DNA of 64,000 nt from Mameliella sp. CS4 (GCF_019392335.1 NZ_JAHXRQ010000006.1:62001-126000), one strand, 5' to 3'; counted from the first letter of the stretch, positions 1-8,268 are shown. A program made the numbers and translations. The notes: a model not told the origin generated them from the sequence alone.

Positions 1-2
1 TG

Positions 3-170
3 CTGGCGCTCGAGGCCGACAGCCTCGGTGAGGCTCTGAAATGGGAGGTTTCGCGCGGGGATGCGCTTTTCCCCCATCTCTACGCGCCCCTGCGCCTGTC
101 CGACGTGCTCTGGCACAAACCGCTGCCGCTGGGCCCCGATGGTCACCTCTTTCCCGAGGAGATGGTCTGA
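3..170 (+). CDS. DUF952 family protein (C-terminal 55 residues, cut by window edge)
   Basis: Only the end of this gene is in the window. The frame reads through hydrophobic and acidic residues to a tail ending LFPEEMV, with residues such as [10 protein letters not shown] and [11 protein letters not shown]. That is the usual C-terminus of the small DUF952 proteins, which commonly sit directly before pyrD in Rhodobacteraceae. Its TGA overlaps the pyrD ATG by one base (TGATG), so the two genes are probably translationally coupled. The biochemical function of DUF952 is not established; an ADP-ribosyltransferase-like fold has been proposed for the family. The assignment rests on a short fragment plus context. 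Confidence 0.75.
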   Translation: MALEADSLGEALKWEVSRGDALFPHLYAPLRLSDVLWHKPLPLGPDGHLFPEEMV

Positions 171-1228
171 TGACCCCGCTGGAACGGCTTGGCCTGGCCG
201 CCATGCACCGGCTGGACCCGGAAACCGCCCACGGTCTCGCGCTCAAGGCGCTGCAGGCCGGGGTGGCCCATTCTCCGGGCGTCATAACTTCGGACCGGCT
301 GCGCTGTACGCTGGCCGGTCTCACCCTGCCCAATCCCGTCGGGCTGGCCGCCGGGTTCGACAAGAACGCCACCGCGCTGCAGGGCCTGTCCCGCGCCGGG
401 TTCGGCTTTGTCGAGGTGGGCGCCGCGACGCCCCGCCCCCAGCCCGGCAACCCGCGCCCGCGCCTCTTCCGCCTGACCGAAGACCGCGCCGCGATCAACC
501 GGTTCGGCTTCAACAATGACGGGATGGAGGCGATCGGCGCGCGGCTGAAGGCCCGCCCCCGCGATCTTGTGCTGGGCCTCAACCTGGGCGCCAACAAGGA
601 CAGCGAGGACCGCGCCGGCGATTTCGCCCGCGTGCTGAGCCACTGCGGCGCCGACGTGGATTTCGCCACCGTCAACGTCAGCTCCCCAAACACCGAGAAA
701 CTGCGCGACCTGCAGGGCAAGGCGGCGCTCTCCGCGCTTCTGGCGGGCGTCATGCAGGCGCGCGACGATCTCGCCCGCCCGGTGCCGGTCTTCCTCAAGA
801 TCGCGCCGGATCTGGATGACGCCGAACTGGCGGACGTGGCCGAAGTCGCACTTGCCTCTGGCGTTGCCGGGATCGTCGCCACGAACACCACCCTGTCGCG
901 GGCAGGCCTGCGGTCGTCCCATGCGTCGGAGGCGGGCGGCCTCTCGGGCCAGCCGCTGTTCGATCGCTCGACCCGTGTGCTGGCCCGCCTCTCGCACCTG
1001 ACAGAGGGAGCGCTGCCCCTGGTTGGGGTCGGTGGCGTCGGCTCTGCCGAACAGGCCTACGAAAAGATCCGCGCCGGGGCGAGCGTCGTGCAACTCTATA
1101 CCGCGCTGGTCTACGGCGGTCTCAGCCTGGTGCAGGAGATCGCCGAGGGGCTGGACGGTCTGCTGGAACGCGATGGGTTCGCCTCGGTGGCCGAGGCCGT
1201 GGGGACCGGGCGCGCCGCCTGGCTGTAA
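170..1228 (+). CDS. pyrD: dihydroorotate dehydrogenase (quinone), class 2
   Basis: Oxidises dihydroorotate to orotate in pyrimidine synthesis and passes electrons to membrane quinone. The protein is 352 aa, the normal class 2 length. The FMN-barrel motif GLAAGFDKN lies near residues 58-66 and NVSSPNT near 169-175, which carries the catalytic serine typical of class 2 enzymes. The N-terminal helical region ([20 protein letters not shown]) matches the membrane-association segment. I chose the ATG at 170 because an upstream in-frame extension has no family similarity and would overlap the DUF952 gene. pyrB, for an earlier step of the same pathway, begins at the other end of the window. Confidence 0.96.
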   Translation: MTPLERLGLAAMHRLDPETAHGLALKALQAGVAHSPGVITSDRLRCTLAGLTLPNPVGLAAGFDKNATALQGLSRAGFGFVEVGAATPRPQPGNPRPRLFRLTEDRAAINRFGFNNDGMEAIGARLKARPRDLVLGLNLGANKDSEDRAGDFARVLSHCGADVDFATVNVSSPNTEKLRDLQGKAALSALLAGVMQARDDLARPVPVFLKIAPDLDDAELADVAEVALASGVAGIVATNTTLSRAGLRSSHASEAGGLSGQPLFDRSTRVLARLSHLTEGALPLVGVGGVGSAEQAYEKIRAGASVVQLYTALVYGGLSLVQEIAEGLDGLLERDGFASVAEAVGTGRAAWL

Positions 1229-1256
1229 GGGCCGCGGTTAACGCGACCTTACCCCG

Positions 1257-1303
1257 TTGTACAAAATGCTGGAAACACCGTACTAAACGTACGTTTTGTA
1301 CAA
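1257..1303. promoter_or_regulatory. cluster of AT-rich palindromes between convergent pyrD and trpF
   Basis: TTGTACAA occurs at 1257-1264 and again at 1296-1303, forming 10-bp inverted arms (TTGTACAAAA / TTTTGTACAA). Between them AAACGTACGTTT (1285-1296) is a perfect 12-bp palindrome, and 1280-1301 is a 22-bp near-palindrome with one mismatched pair. This resembles TetR-type operators more than a terminator, because the arms are AT-rich and the loop is long. Both flanking genes end here, so there is no promoter for it to control. Confidence 0.5.
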
Positions 1304-1312
1304 ACAGACGGG

Positions 1313-1975
1313 CTAGAGGCGCGGCGCCGCTTCGGCCCCTTTCGCGGCCTCGACAAAGGAACGAACTTTCTCCGCATCCTTGATCCCCGGGGCGCTTTCG
1401 ACCCCCGATGAGACATCCACCTGCGCCGTGCCGGTCATCGCCACGGCGAGGCCCACGTTCTCGGGTGTCAGCCCGCCCGCCAACATCCAGGGCCGCGACC
1501 AGCGCCGCCCCGCGATCAACCGCCAATCAAAGGCCAGCCCGTTTCCGCCCGGCAGATGCGCCCCCTTGGGAGGCTTGGCATCCACCAGAATTTGATCGGC
1601 AACTCTCTGATAAACTTCAAGCTTTTCCAGATCTTCGGCCTCGCCCACACCGACCGCCTTCATCACCGGCAGGCCCCAGCGCGCACGCACCTCCGCCACC
1701 CGTTCCGGCGTCTCGGCCCCGTGCAATTGCACCATGTCCAAGGGAACCAGCCGCATGATCTCGTCCAGCATCTCGTCCGTCGGGTTCACCATGAGGCCCA
1801 CCTTGGCCAGCCCCACCGGCGCTTCCAATGCCAGCTCCCGTGCCGCCTCGGGCGTGACATTGCGCGGGCTCTTGGCAAAGAACACCAGCCCGGCATAGCT
1901 CGCCCCCGCCCCGGCGACCATCTCCATGTCCCCGGGCCGCGTCAGGCCACAGATCTTTACCCGGACGTCCGCCAT
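1313..1975 (-). CDS. trpF: phosphoribosylanthranilate isomerase
   Basis: Isomerises N-(5-phosphoribosyl)anthranilate in tryptophan synthesis. The 220-aa TIM-barrel protein starts [16 protein letters not shown], with the catalytic cysteine in the KICGLT motif near residue 9. It ends with the phosphate-binding signature [15 protein letters not shown], which carries the usual D-V-S-S-G-V-E pattern. A GGGG Shine-Dalgarno sits just before the ATG. It follows ihfB-lapA, as is common in this family of bacteria. The trpB gene usually found next is missing: convergent pyrD lies there instead, so the tryptophan pair has been separated in this genome. Confidence 0.96.
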   Translation of the reverse strand: MADVRVKICGLTRPGDMEMVAGAGASYAGLVFFAKSPRNVTPEAARELALEAPVGLAKVGLMVNPTDEMLDEIMRLVPLDMVQLHGAETPERVAEVRARWGLPVMKAVGVGEAEDLEKLEVYQRVADQILVDAKPPKGAHLPGGNGLAFDWRLIAGRRWSRPWMLAGGLTPENVGLAVAMTGTAQVDVSSGVESAPGIKDAEKVRSFVEAAKGAEAAPRL

Positions 1976-1980
1976 CCAAG

Positions 1981-2059
1981 CCCCTGTTTCTTCTCTGTAA
2001 AAATACTCCCGGGGGTGAATTGGCCGTCAGGCCAAGAGGGGGCGGCGCCCCCTTCCCCC
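1981..2059. repeat. intergenic repeat, copy A (conserved core plus GC hairpins)
   Basis: The core CCCCTGTTTCTT...AAAAATACTC (1981-2008) is followed by two hairpins, TTGGCC-GTCA-GGCCAA (2020-2035) and GGGGGC-GGC-GCCCCC (2038-2052). Related cores occur at 43685 and 63473. This copy lies between lapA and the trpF start codon. Confidence 0.6.
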
Positions 2060-2075
2060 GCGCGCAACTATGCGG

Positions 2076-2435
2076 TCAGCTGGCCTGGTCGAGGATCGCC
2101 AGGACCTCGTCCTTGTCCTTGTCGCGCTCGGCCTGGGTCTTCTTCAGCTGACGTTCCAGCTTGCGCACCTCGGTCTTCTTGGCCGAGGCCTCGGCGCGGT
2201 ACTTGTACTCGCGCAGCCATTCGAACACCTCGCCCAGCACCCAGCCGAACACCAGGAACCCCAGCGCCACCGCGAACAACGGCACCTCGATCGAGAACGA
2301 CAACCATCCCAATTGCGGGATACGCGCCAGCCCCTCGGGCAGGGTGTTCAGCGTCACCCATTGCAGGTTTGCCACGCAGATGATGGTCAGGAAGATGAGC
2401 AGGGCAGCGTAGATGGCGTAGCGGATGTAGCGCAT
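2076..2435 (-). CDS. lapA: LapA-domain (DUF1049) inner-membrane protein
   Basis: A 119-aa membrane protein with two hydrophobic segments (near residues 5-25 and 48-68) followed by a charged coiled-coil tail rich in Lys, Arg, Glu and Gln (RKLERQLKKTQAERDKDKDE). This is the layout of LapA/DUF1049 proteins. In enterobacteria LapA works with LapB in controlling lipopolysaccharide assembly, but here only the domain similarity is seen and no lapB is adjacent. The ATG lies three bases after the ihfB stop, so the two are surely co-transcribed. The name lapA is by domain and position only. Confidence 0.85.
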   Translation of the reverse strand: MRYIRYAIYAALLIFLTIICVANLQWVTLNTLPEGLARIPQLGWLSFSIEVPLFAVALGFLVFGWVLGEVFEWLREYKYRAEASAKKTEVRKLERQLKKTQAERDKDKDEVLAILDQAS

Positions 2436-2438
2436 GGA

Positions 2439-2720
2439 TTACTTTCCGTTCAGGCGGTCGCGCAGGAGTTTGCCGGTCTTGAAGAAAGGAACGTGCTTTT
2501 CCTCGACCTGGACCGACTCTCCCGTTCGGGGGTTCCGCCCGACGCGCGCGTCCCGCTTCTTGACCGAGAAAGCCCCGAAGCCCCGCAGCTCGACCCGGTC
2601 GCCCCGGGACATGGCATTGGTGATCTCGTCGAAGATCGTGTTCACGATCCTCTCCACATCACGCTGATACAGATGCGGGTTCTCGTCTGCAATCTTCTGG
2701 ATTAATTCGGATCGGATCAT
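2439..2720 (-). CDS. ihfB: integration host factor subunit beta
   Basis: A 93-aa DNA-bending protein of the HU/IHF family, which pairs with IhfA to bend DNA at promoters, origins and recombination sites. The sequence [19 protein letters not shown], the [23 protein letters not shown] arm and the C-terminal RDRLNGK are characteristic. The PRTGE-type beta-arm carries the intercalating proline. It lies upstream of lapA. In these bacteria rpsA usually precedes ihfB; here two hypothetical genes separate them, with a candidate promoter just upstream. Confidence 0.96.
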   Translation of the reverse strand: MIRSELIQKIADENPHLYQRDVERIVNTIFDEITNAMSRGDRVELRGFGAFSVKKRDARVGRNPRTGESVQVEEKHVPFFKTGKLLRDRLNGK

Positions 2721-2769
2721 ACCCCACGTCCCCCGGTGGAATCGGCCTTAGCCTTGTTATTTCAGCCAA

Positions 2770-2798
2770 ACTATACGCGCGGCAGGATCAAACGGGAA
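2770..2798 (-). promoter_or_regulatory. candidate ihfB promoter
   Basis: On the minus strand a good -10 (TATAGT, 2770-2775) is 17 bases from a weak -35 (TTCCCG, 2793-2798). Transcription would start about 40 bases before the ihfB ATG. The rest of the 2721-2940 gap shows nothing else I can support. Confidence 0.4.
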
Positions 2799-2940
2799 CC
2801 GTGCATTTTCGGGGAAAACCCATGTTTTTCCGCGCTTTGCGCTGAATTCCGCCCGTTTCAGCGGTGAATTGCGCAGCCCGCGGCGACAGACGGCGCCATA
2901 TTGACCATCTGCACTCCACGCGATTCGGGGCGCCCGTGCC

Positions 2941-3273
2941 CTACTGGCAGACAGCGGCAAATTTCGTCCGCCCCTTGGAATCTCTATTTCCAGGCTGGAA
3001 ATAGACCAGTCGCATCCCGCTTTCGGCACAGACCTGCGCGGCCCGGGTGCGGACCTCGTCGGGCTGCCACTTGTCGCCAAAGGCACCGCGCAGCTGGTTC
3101 TGATCCTTGACCGTAACGGCGCGCATTGTCAGGTCGGTTCCGCCGCCCGTGGGTGCCTCCTGGATGAAACGCGTGTCCTCGTCCGGGATCACGATCTGAT
3201 CCTGGGCCAGAACCGGCCCGCACAGGGCCGCCAGCACACAGAGGGCCAGGGCCCGCCCCGTCATCCCGCGCAT
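2941..3273 (-). CDS. small secreted hypothetical protein
   Basis: A 110-aa protein with a clear N-terminal signal peptide (MRGMTGRALALCVLAALCGPVLAQ, cleavage after ALA or AQ). The mature part of about 86 aa contains two cysteines (VCAESGM and AVCQ) that could form a periplasmic disulfide. I chose the ATG at 3273 because a GGGAGGACAT Shine-Dalgarno precedes it; the open frame extends further upstream without one. I recognise no family. It sits between ihfB and another hypothetical on the same strand. Function unknown; export to the periplasm is the only firm inference. Confidence 0.75.
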   Translation of the reverse strand: MRGMTGRALALCVLAALCGPVLAQDQIVIPDEDTRFIQEAPTGGGTDLTMRAVTVKDQNQLRGAFGDKWQPDEVRTRAAQVCAESGMRLVYFQPGNRDSKGRTKFAAVCQ

Positions 3274-3351
3274 CTCATGTCCTCCCGCACCGACTCGCTG
3301 CCCGAACAAAGCAAACCCGCGTCCGGAAGGCGAGCCTTTCCTGCATCCCCG

Positions 3352-3780
3352 TCAAAAGACCTCGACCGTTTCGCCCGTTCGGGCGCCAAGACTGGCGCGC
3401 GCGGCGGTGCCCTTGATGCGATTCATGACGAAAGGTCCGGACGCGAAAAAGCCCGGCCCGCGGATTGTCCAATTCCCCTCGATCCGATTACCATCCGGTG
3501 AGACATGGCCGGTGTAATGCACCGGCTCTTCGCCGTGCCTGGGGCGTCCGATGTAGGCCTTTCGGAAATGTACCTCTCGGGCGCTGCGGCTGCCGCTGAT
3601 CTCGGCTTCCAGTTCTGCCCCCGCTTCCGGAGCAAATGTATTGGGTTCCAACGTCGTCCCCCAGAGCACTCCGCCCACGTCAAAGAGCGTCGCGGCAAAG
3701 GGGACGGACCCATCCCCGTCCAGGCCGTAGTCGTAGACGCCGGTCCAGTCGCCGCTCAGATCCAGTCCGCTTGCCCGCAT
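3352..3780 (-). CDS. conserved hypothetical protein
   Basis: A 142-aa protein without signal peptide or membrane segment. It is rich in Gly and beta-strand-like stretches: an N-terminal LSGDWTGVYDYG, a central VHFRKAYIGRPRHGEEPVHYTG and a late IEGNWTIRGPGFFASGPFVM. The repeated G-x-W-T-G/I pattern suggests a small beta-barrel or lipocalin-like fold, but this is inference from pattern only. It lies between rpsA and the secreted small protein on the same strand. No function can be assigned. Confidence 0.7.
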   Translation of the reverse strand: MRASGLDLSGDWTGVYDYGLDGDGSVPFAATLFDVGGVLWGTTLEPNTFAPEAGAELEAEISGSRSAREVHFRKAYIGRPRHGEEPVHYTGHVSPDGNRIEGNWTIRGPGFFASGPFVMNRIKGTAARASLGARTGETVEVF

Positions 3781-3841
3781 GGCTCTCCCCTGTGTCCCGG
3801 TCCGAGCCTAACGTCCGGCCCGGGCCGCGCAAGCCGCAACG

Positions 3842-3868
3842 AAAAAGGCCCCCGCATTTGCGGAGGCC
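3842..3868 (-). terminator. intrinsic terminator after rpsA
   Basis: On the minus strand GGCCTCCGC-AAAT-GCGGGGGCC (one G-U pair) is followed by TTTTTC. It begins about 35 bases after the rpsA stop codon. Confidence 0.85.
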
Positions 3869-3901
3869 CTGATCTTTTTCAGCCCAAGGGCCGTGCGACG
3901 A

Positions 3902-5578
3902 TTACTCGTCGCGTTTGAGCGCGGCGCCCAGGATGTCGCCCAGCGATGCACCGGAGTCGGAGGAGCCGAACTGTTCCACGGCTTCCTTCTCTTCGGCGAT
4001 CTCGCGTGCCTTGATCGACAGGCCCAGACGGCGGGTCTTGCTGTCGATGTTGGTCACGCGGACGTCGACCTTGTCACCGACAGAGAAACGCTCGGGGCGC
4101 TGCTCGGCACGGTCACGCGACAGGTCGGACCGGCGGATGAAGGACTTCATGCCTTCGTATTCCACCTCGATGCCGCCATCCTCGATGGCCGTCACTTCGA
4201 CGGTCACGATCGAACCACGCTTCACGCCGCCAACCGCATCGGCGAACTTGTCGCCGCCCAGCGCCTTGATCGAGAGCGAGATACGCTCTTTCTCGACGTC
4301 CACTTCGGAGACGACGGCCTGAACCACGTCACCCTTGCGGTATTCCTGGATGGCTTCTTCGCCGCGCTGATCCCAGCTGAGGTCCGACAGGTGAACCATG
4401 CCGTCGATCTCGCCTTCGAGGCCGATGAACAGACCGAATTCGGTGATGTTCTTGACCTCGCCCTCGACCTGCGTGCCCTCGGGGTGGGTCTCGGAGAAGA
4501 CTTCCCACGGGTTGCGCATGGTCTGCTTGAGACCCAGCGAAACGCGGCGCTTGGCGCTGTCGATTTCCAGAACCATGACGTCGACCTCTTGCGAGGTGGA
4601 GACGATCTTGCCCGGGTGGACGTTCTTCTTGGTCCAGGACATTTCGCTGACGTGCACCAGGCCTTCGACACCCGGCTCCAGCTCGACGAAGGCGCCGTAG
4701 TCGGTGATGTTGGTCACGCGGCCCTTGTGGACCGAGGCCAGCGGGTACTTGACGCCCACCAGATCCCACGGATCTTCCTGCAGCTGCTTCATGCCCAGGC
4801 TGATACGGTGGGTTTCCTTGTTGATCTTGATGACCTGGACCTTGACGGTCTCGCCGATCGACAGGATCTCGGAGGGGTGGTTCACACGGCGCCATGCCAT
4901 GTCGGTGACGTGCAGCAGGCCGTCCACACCGCCCAGGTCGACGAATGCGCCGTACTCGGTGATGTTCTTGACCACGCCGTCAACCGCGTCACCCTCTTGC
5001 AGCTTGCCGATGACCTCGGCGCGCTGTTCGGCACGGCTCTCTTCGAGGATCGCGCGGCGCGAGACAACGATGTTGCCACGGCGACGGTCCATCTTGAGGA
5101 TCTGGAACGGCTGCTTGAGGCCCATCAGCGGGCCGGCATCGCGCACGGGGCGCACATCGACCTGAGAGCCGGGCAGGAACGCCACGGCGCCGCCGAGGTC
5201 GACGGTAAAGCCACCCTTGACGCGGCCGAAGATGGCACCTTCGACGCGGGCGTCGTCTGCGTAAGCTTTTTCCAGACGGTCCCAGGCTTCTTCCCGGCGG
5301 GCCATCTCGCGCGAGATGACGGCTTCGCCACGGGCGTTTTCTGCGGCACGCAGGTAAACTTCGACCTCGTCGCCAACGTTGACGTCGGGCTGTTCACCGG
5401 GTTCCGCGAATTCCTTGAGCTCGACGCGGCCTTCCATCTTGTAGCCGACGTCGATAATGGCTTGTCCCGCTTCGATCGCGATGACCTTGCCTTTGACGAC
5501 AGTACCCTCGTCGGGCGTGTCCATTTCGAGGCTTTCATTAAGGAGGGCCTCGAATTCCTCCATCGATGCGCTGGGCAT
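3902..5578 (-). CDS. rpsA: 30S ribosomal protein S1
   Basis: Brings mRNA to the 30S subunit. The protein is 558 aa from ATG at 5578 (MPSASMEEFEALLNESLEM), the usual S1 length, with six S1 OB-fold repeats. Repeats are recognisable by sequences such as ITEYGAFVDLGGVDGLLHVTDMAW, ITDYGAFVELEPGVEGLVHVSEMSW and ITEFGLFIGLEGEIDGMVHLSDLSW. Longer upstream frames lack similarity, and AAAGGACC precedes this ATG. A promoter and a terminator-like hairpin lie in its leader, and an intrinsic terminator follows. The cmk gene that commonly precedes rpsA is not adjacent; an unrelated RTX gene diverges instead. Confidence 0.97.
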   Translation of the reverse strand: MPSASMEEFEALLNESLEMDTPDEGTVVKGKVIAIEAGQAIIDVGYKMEGRVELKEFAEPGEQPDVNVGDEVEVYLRAAENARGEAVISREMARREEAWDRLEKAYADDARVEGAIFGRVKGGFTVDLGGAVAFLPGSQVDVRPVRDAGPLMGLKQPFQILKMDRRRGNIVVSRRAILEESRAEQRAEVIGKLQEGDAVDGVVKNITEYGAFVDLGGVDGLLHVTDMAWRRVNHPSEILSIGETVKVQVIKINKETHRISLGMKQLQEDPWDLVGVKYPLASVHKGRVTNITDYGAFVELEPGVEGLVHVSEMSWTKKNVHPGKIVSTSQEVDVMVLEIDSAKRRVSLGLKQTMRNPWEVFSETHPEGTQVEGEVKNITEFGLFIGLEGEIDGMVHLSDLSWDQRGEEAIQEYRKGDVVQAVVSEVDVEKERISLSIKALGGDKFADAVGGVKRGSIVTVEVTAIEDGGIEVEYEGMKSFIRRSDLSRDRAEQRPERFSVGDKVDVRVTNIDSKTRRLGLSIKAREIAEEKEAVEQFGSSDSGASLGDILGAALKRDE

Positions 5579-5660
5579 ATGTGTGTTTGGTCCTTTACAA
5601 CGGTTTTTTCTGGCCGAGCGGTTGTCTCCGCCGGTCTTGGATTGGTCTCTGAGCGTGCCG

Positions 5661-5692
5661 CAAAACAAAGAGGGCCGGAGGCGTTCCGACCC
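5661..5692 (-). terminator. terminator-like hairpin inside the rpsA leader
   Basis: On the minus strand GGGTCGGA-ACGCC-TCCGGCCC (one T-G wobble) runs into TCTTTGTTTTG. It starts about 40 bases after the predicted rpsA transcription start and ends about 83 bases before the ATG. No minus-strand gene lies upstream that it could serve, so an attenuator or a structured leader is the likely role. Confidence 0.6.
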
Positions 5693-5739
5693 TGCTCGAT
5701 CACTTTGCCGCGGCGTTTAATGCCTTGTCGACGTTCGCG

Positions 5740-5768
5740 CGTATAGAGCAAGGCGGGCGCGGGATCAA
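5740..5768 (-). promoter_or_regulatory. rpsA promoter
   Basis: TTGATC (5763-5768) and TATACG (5740-5745) on the minus strand are separated by 17 bases, a good sigma-70-type promoter. Transcription would start near 5733, giving a leader of about 155 bases. The rest of the 5769-5998 gap shows no feature I can name apart from the RTX gene's ribosome-binding site. Confidence 0.6.
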
Positions 5769-5998
5769 GTGCCAGGTGGACCCGACGGGTGCCCGCCGCA
5801 GACACCAGCCGGAATTTCAGTTAAGCTATCATTGGCAAAACGCAAACCCGCAGCGGCGCGATCCGCCCGCAGGCTAACCGAAGTCGCCTGGCTCATTGCG
5901 GCATCCCGGACGCGGCTTGCTGCAGCCGCTGCCCAGACTCGTGCACAAGCCAACGTCGAAACGCGCTTCCGAAGGTCGTTCCAGAAGGAGAAAGTTCC

Positions 5999-7912
5999 AT
6001 GGCCGCCATCAACCAGACCAGCACCAACGCACCTGTCAGCATCATCACCGGAGACGAGTTGTTCATCAATTCCGGTGTAGACGTGATCACGACATCCACG
6101 GTGAGCGCTGCGGTAACCGCAACCGGCAACGCGGGCGCCGACATCTTCAATTTCGGAACGATCTTCGCCATCGACCAGACCGCAATCGACTGGGACGTGC
6201 CCGAGGGCAACATATACAATGCCGGGCTGATCGGCAGCGGTGACGCCAGCAATTTCGCCATCCGGCTGATCGAAGACTATGTCGACGGCCTTTTGACCAT
6301 CACCAACACCGAAACCGGCGTGATCGCGGGCCAGATCGAAATCAACGAAAGCGGGGCCGCCAGCAGCAGCCCGGAAACCGGCGAGGTGCGGTTGATCAAC
6401 AATGGCGAGATCAACGTCCCCGGCTCGATCTTCCCGACCTCGACACATTACGGCGTGGAAATCGACGGGGCGTTCACCATCGTCGCCATCAACACCGGTA
6501 CGATCACCGCCGACGAGGGCATCTATGCCCGAACGCAAGGCGCCGACGACAACGTGCCGATCATCCGCAACAGCGGCATCATCAACGCACGGATCTTTGA
6601 CGGGATCGATTATCAGAACGTCAGTACAACGACGACCGGGCTGATCGAGAACAGCGGCACGGTGACCTCGATCGCCGACAACGCCATCGAGACATCGGGC
6701 CTCGTCACCGTGCGCAACACGGCCACGGGGCTGATCCAGGGTGACGTGGACATGGCCGGCACGTTCAACGGCATCAACCGTCTGTGGAACGCGGGCGTGA
6801 TCCTCGGCCAGGTCCAGACCGGGACCGGCGAAAACCACGTCACCAACACGGGCACGATCGAAGGGGACCTCCTGCTGGAAGACCAGGCAGATTTCTACAA
6901 CGGCCTGAACGGTGGCACTGTCACGGGCCTTCTGGATGCCGGATTCGGTGACGACACGCTGATGGTGGAGCAGGATGACCTTCAGATCGACGGCGGGCCC
7001 GGGACCGATGTGGTTCATGCCCGCTCCGACGTGCTGGACGTGGTAGACGTCGAAACGATCCGTCTGCTCGGCGCGGGCAACTTCTCGGTCCTCGCCTCGG
7101 ACGGTGCCGAACTGATCCAGGGCAACCTCGGCGCCAACCTGCTTCAGGGTGAAGGCGGCGACGACACGATCTCGGGCGGCGGGGGAGACGACGAGATCCA
7201 GGGCGGTGCCGGGCTGGACGAGATAACCGGCGACACCGGCAATGACCTCATCAACGCGGGCGCCGACAACGACACTGTCTCGGGCGGGCCGGGATCGGAC
7301 ACGATCCTCGGTGCGGCCGGAGAGGATGACCTGAACGGCGGCGCGGCCAACGACGTGATCGACGGCGGCGACAACGACGACACGCTCAGCGGCTTTTCCG
7401 GCGACGATACGCTGCAGGGCGGCGGCGGGTCGGACCTGCTTGTGGGGCAGGACGGCAACGACAGCCTCGACGGCGGCATCGCGGCCGACATTCTGGACGG
7501 CGGGCTGGGCAATGACATCCTGAATGGTGGCGATGGCTCGGACGTGCTGCGCGGGCGCGCGGGCAACGACAGTCTCGATGGCGGACAGGGCCTCGACTTC
7601 CTGACCGGCGGCCCGGGCGCAGACAGTTTCATCTTTGGCGAGGCCGCGGAGCTGTCCACAGGCGCCAACCGCGACCAGATCATCGATTTCGAACAGGACG
7701 TGGACGTCATCGACCTGGCCAGCCTGATCGACGGACCGCTGAGTTTCGTCGGCACCGGGCCGTTCACCGCTGCGAACCAGGTCCGCCTGATCGAGACGGG
7801 CAGCGGCTCGACCATCGTGCAGATCAACCTCGACGCCGACCTGGGAACGGTCGAGGGCGAGATCCGCGTGGCCAACGTGATCGGCCTGACGGCGGACGAT
7901 TTCGCGCTCTGA
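5999..7912 (+). CDS. secreted RTX calcium-binding protein with beta-helix-like N-terminal region
   Basis: A 637-aa protein with no N-terminal signal peptide. Residues about 1-370 carry repeated short motifs such as INNGEINVPG, IRNSGIIN, IENSGTVTS and VTNTGTIEG, typical of a stacked beta-helix adhesin. From about 381 to 548 come roughly 18 RTX nonapeptides of the GGxGxDxxx type, which bind Ca2+ and fold after export. The last 90 residues (SFIFG...DQIIDFEQDVDVIDLASL) resemble the serralysin-type C-terminal module that carries a type I secretion signal. AAGGAG lies before the ATG. Probable extracellular adhesin or surface-layer-like protein. No type I exporter is adjacent, so one elsewhere would have to be used. 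Confidence 0.88.
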   Translation: MAAINQTSTNAPVSIITGDELFINSGVDVITTSTVSAAVTATGNAGADIFNFGTIFAIDQTAIDWDVPEGNIYNAGLIGSGDASNFAIRLIEDYVDGLLTITNTETGVIAGQIEINESGAASSSPETGEVRLINNGEINVPGSIFPTSTHYGVEIDGAFTIVAINTGTITADEGIYARTQGADDNVPIIRNSGIINARIFDGIDYQNVSTTTTGLIENSGTVTSIADNAIETSGLVTVRNTATGLIQGDVDMAGTFNGINRLWNAGVILGQVQTGTGENHVTNTGTIEGDLLLEDQADFYNGLNGGTVTGLLDAGFGDDTLMVEQDDLQIDGGPGTDVVHARSDVLDVVDVETIRLLGAGNFSVLASDGAELIQGNLGANLLQGEGGDDTISGGGGDDEIQGGAGLDEITGDTGNDLINAGADNDTVSGGPGSDTILGAAGEDDLNGGAANDVIDGGDNDDTLSGFSGDDTLQGGGGSDLLVGQDGNDSLDGGIAADILDGGLGNDILNGGDGSDVLRGRAGNDSLDGGQGLDFLTGGPGADSFIFGEAAELSTGANRDQIIDFEQDVDVIDLASLIDGPLSFVGTGPFTAANQVRLIETGSGSTIVQINLDADLGTVEGEIRVANVIGLTADDFAL

Positions 7913-7923
7913 GCGCCGTGATG

Positions 7924-7946
7924 GGGCCGGGCTATGCCCCCGGCCC
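7924..7946 (+). terminator. GC hairpin after the RTX gene, possible terminator
   Basis: GGGCCGGG and CCCGGCCC form an 8-bp stem 10 bases after the RTX stop. No T-run follows, so it may only stabilise the mRNA end. Confidence 0.35.
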
Positions 7947-8040
7947 TCGCTCCTGCCGCGACAGCGGGACCTTTCAATCCGGGCCGCAGACCCCATGTTA
8001 ATCCCAGAAACATTGTCTGCAATCGCCTTGGGACCCCGGA

Positions 8041-8259
8041 ATGAACTACGTCCTCGCCCTTTTCCTGCCGCCGCTCTCGATCCTGCTGACCGGGCGGCCC
8101 TTTCTGTCGGTCATCGTCTTCCTGATCTGGGTCCCCGCCATCATCTTCTCGGGCGGGTTGACCCATCCGATGTTCATCCTGCTGGCCTGGATCCTGATCT
8201 ATCAATCCGGCGAGGAACGCCGCACGCGCCGGATCGAACGCAGCCACCATTCCGACTGA
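8041..8259 (+). CDS. small membrane protein, YqaE/Pmp3-like
   Basis: A 72-aa protein with two hydrophobic segments: MNYVLALFLPPLSILLTGR near residues 1-20, and FLSVIVFLIWVPAIIF...HPMFILLAWILIYQ near 21-55. A strongly basic tail follows (EERRTRRIERSHH). The LALFLPPL start and paired short helices resemble the Pmp3/YqaE proteins, which affect membrane potential and salt tolerance, but the match is loose. It stands alone between the RTX gene and a sulfotransferase on the opposite strand. Role inferred only. Confidence 0.65.
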   Translation: MNYVLALFLPPLSILLTGRPFLSVIVFLIWVPAIIFSGGLTHPMFILLAWILIYQSGEERRTRRIERSHHSD

Positions 8260-8268
8260 GGCGCGGGC

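Noticed and set aside
3893..5746. Long plus-strand open frame opposite rpsA
   Set aside because: Composition is that of an antisense reading of S1 repeats; there is no start signal or known domain.
7140..7640. Tandem repeat DNA in the RTX region as a mobile or satellite repeat
   Set aside because: The periodicity follows the 9-residue calcium-binding repeats of the coding sequence.
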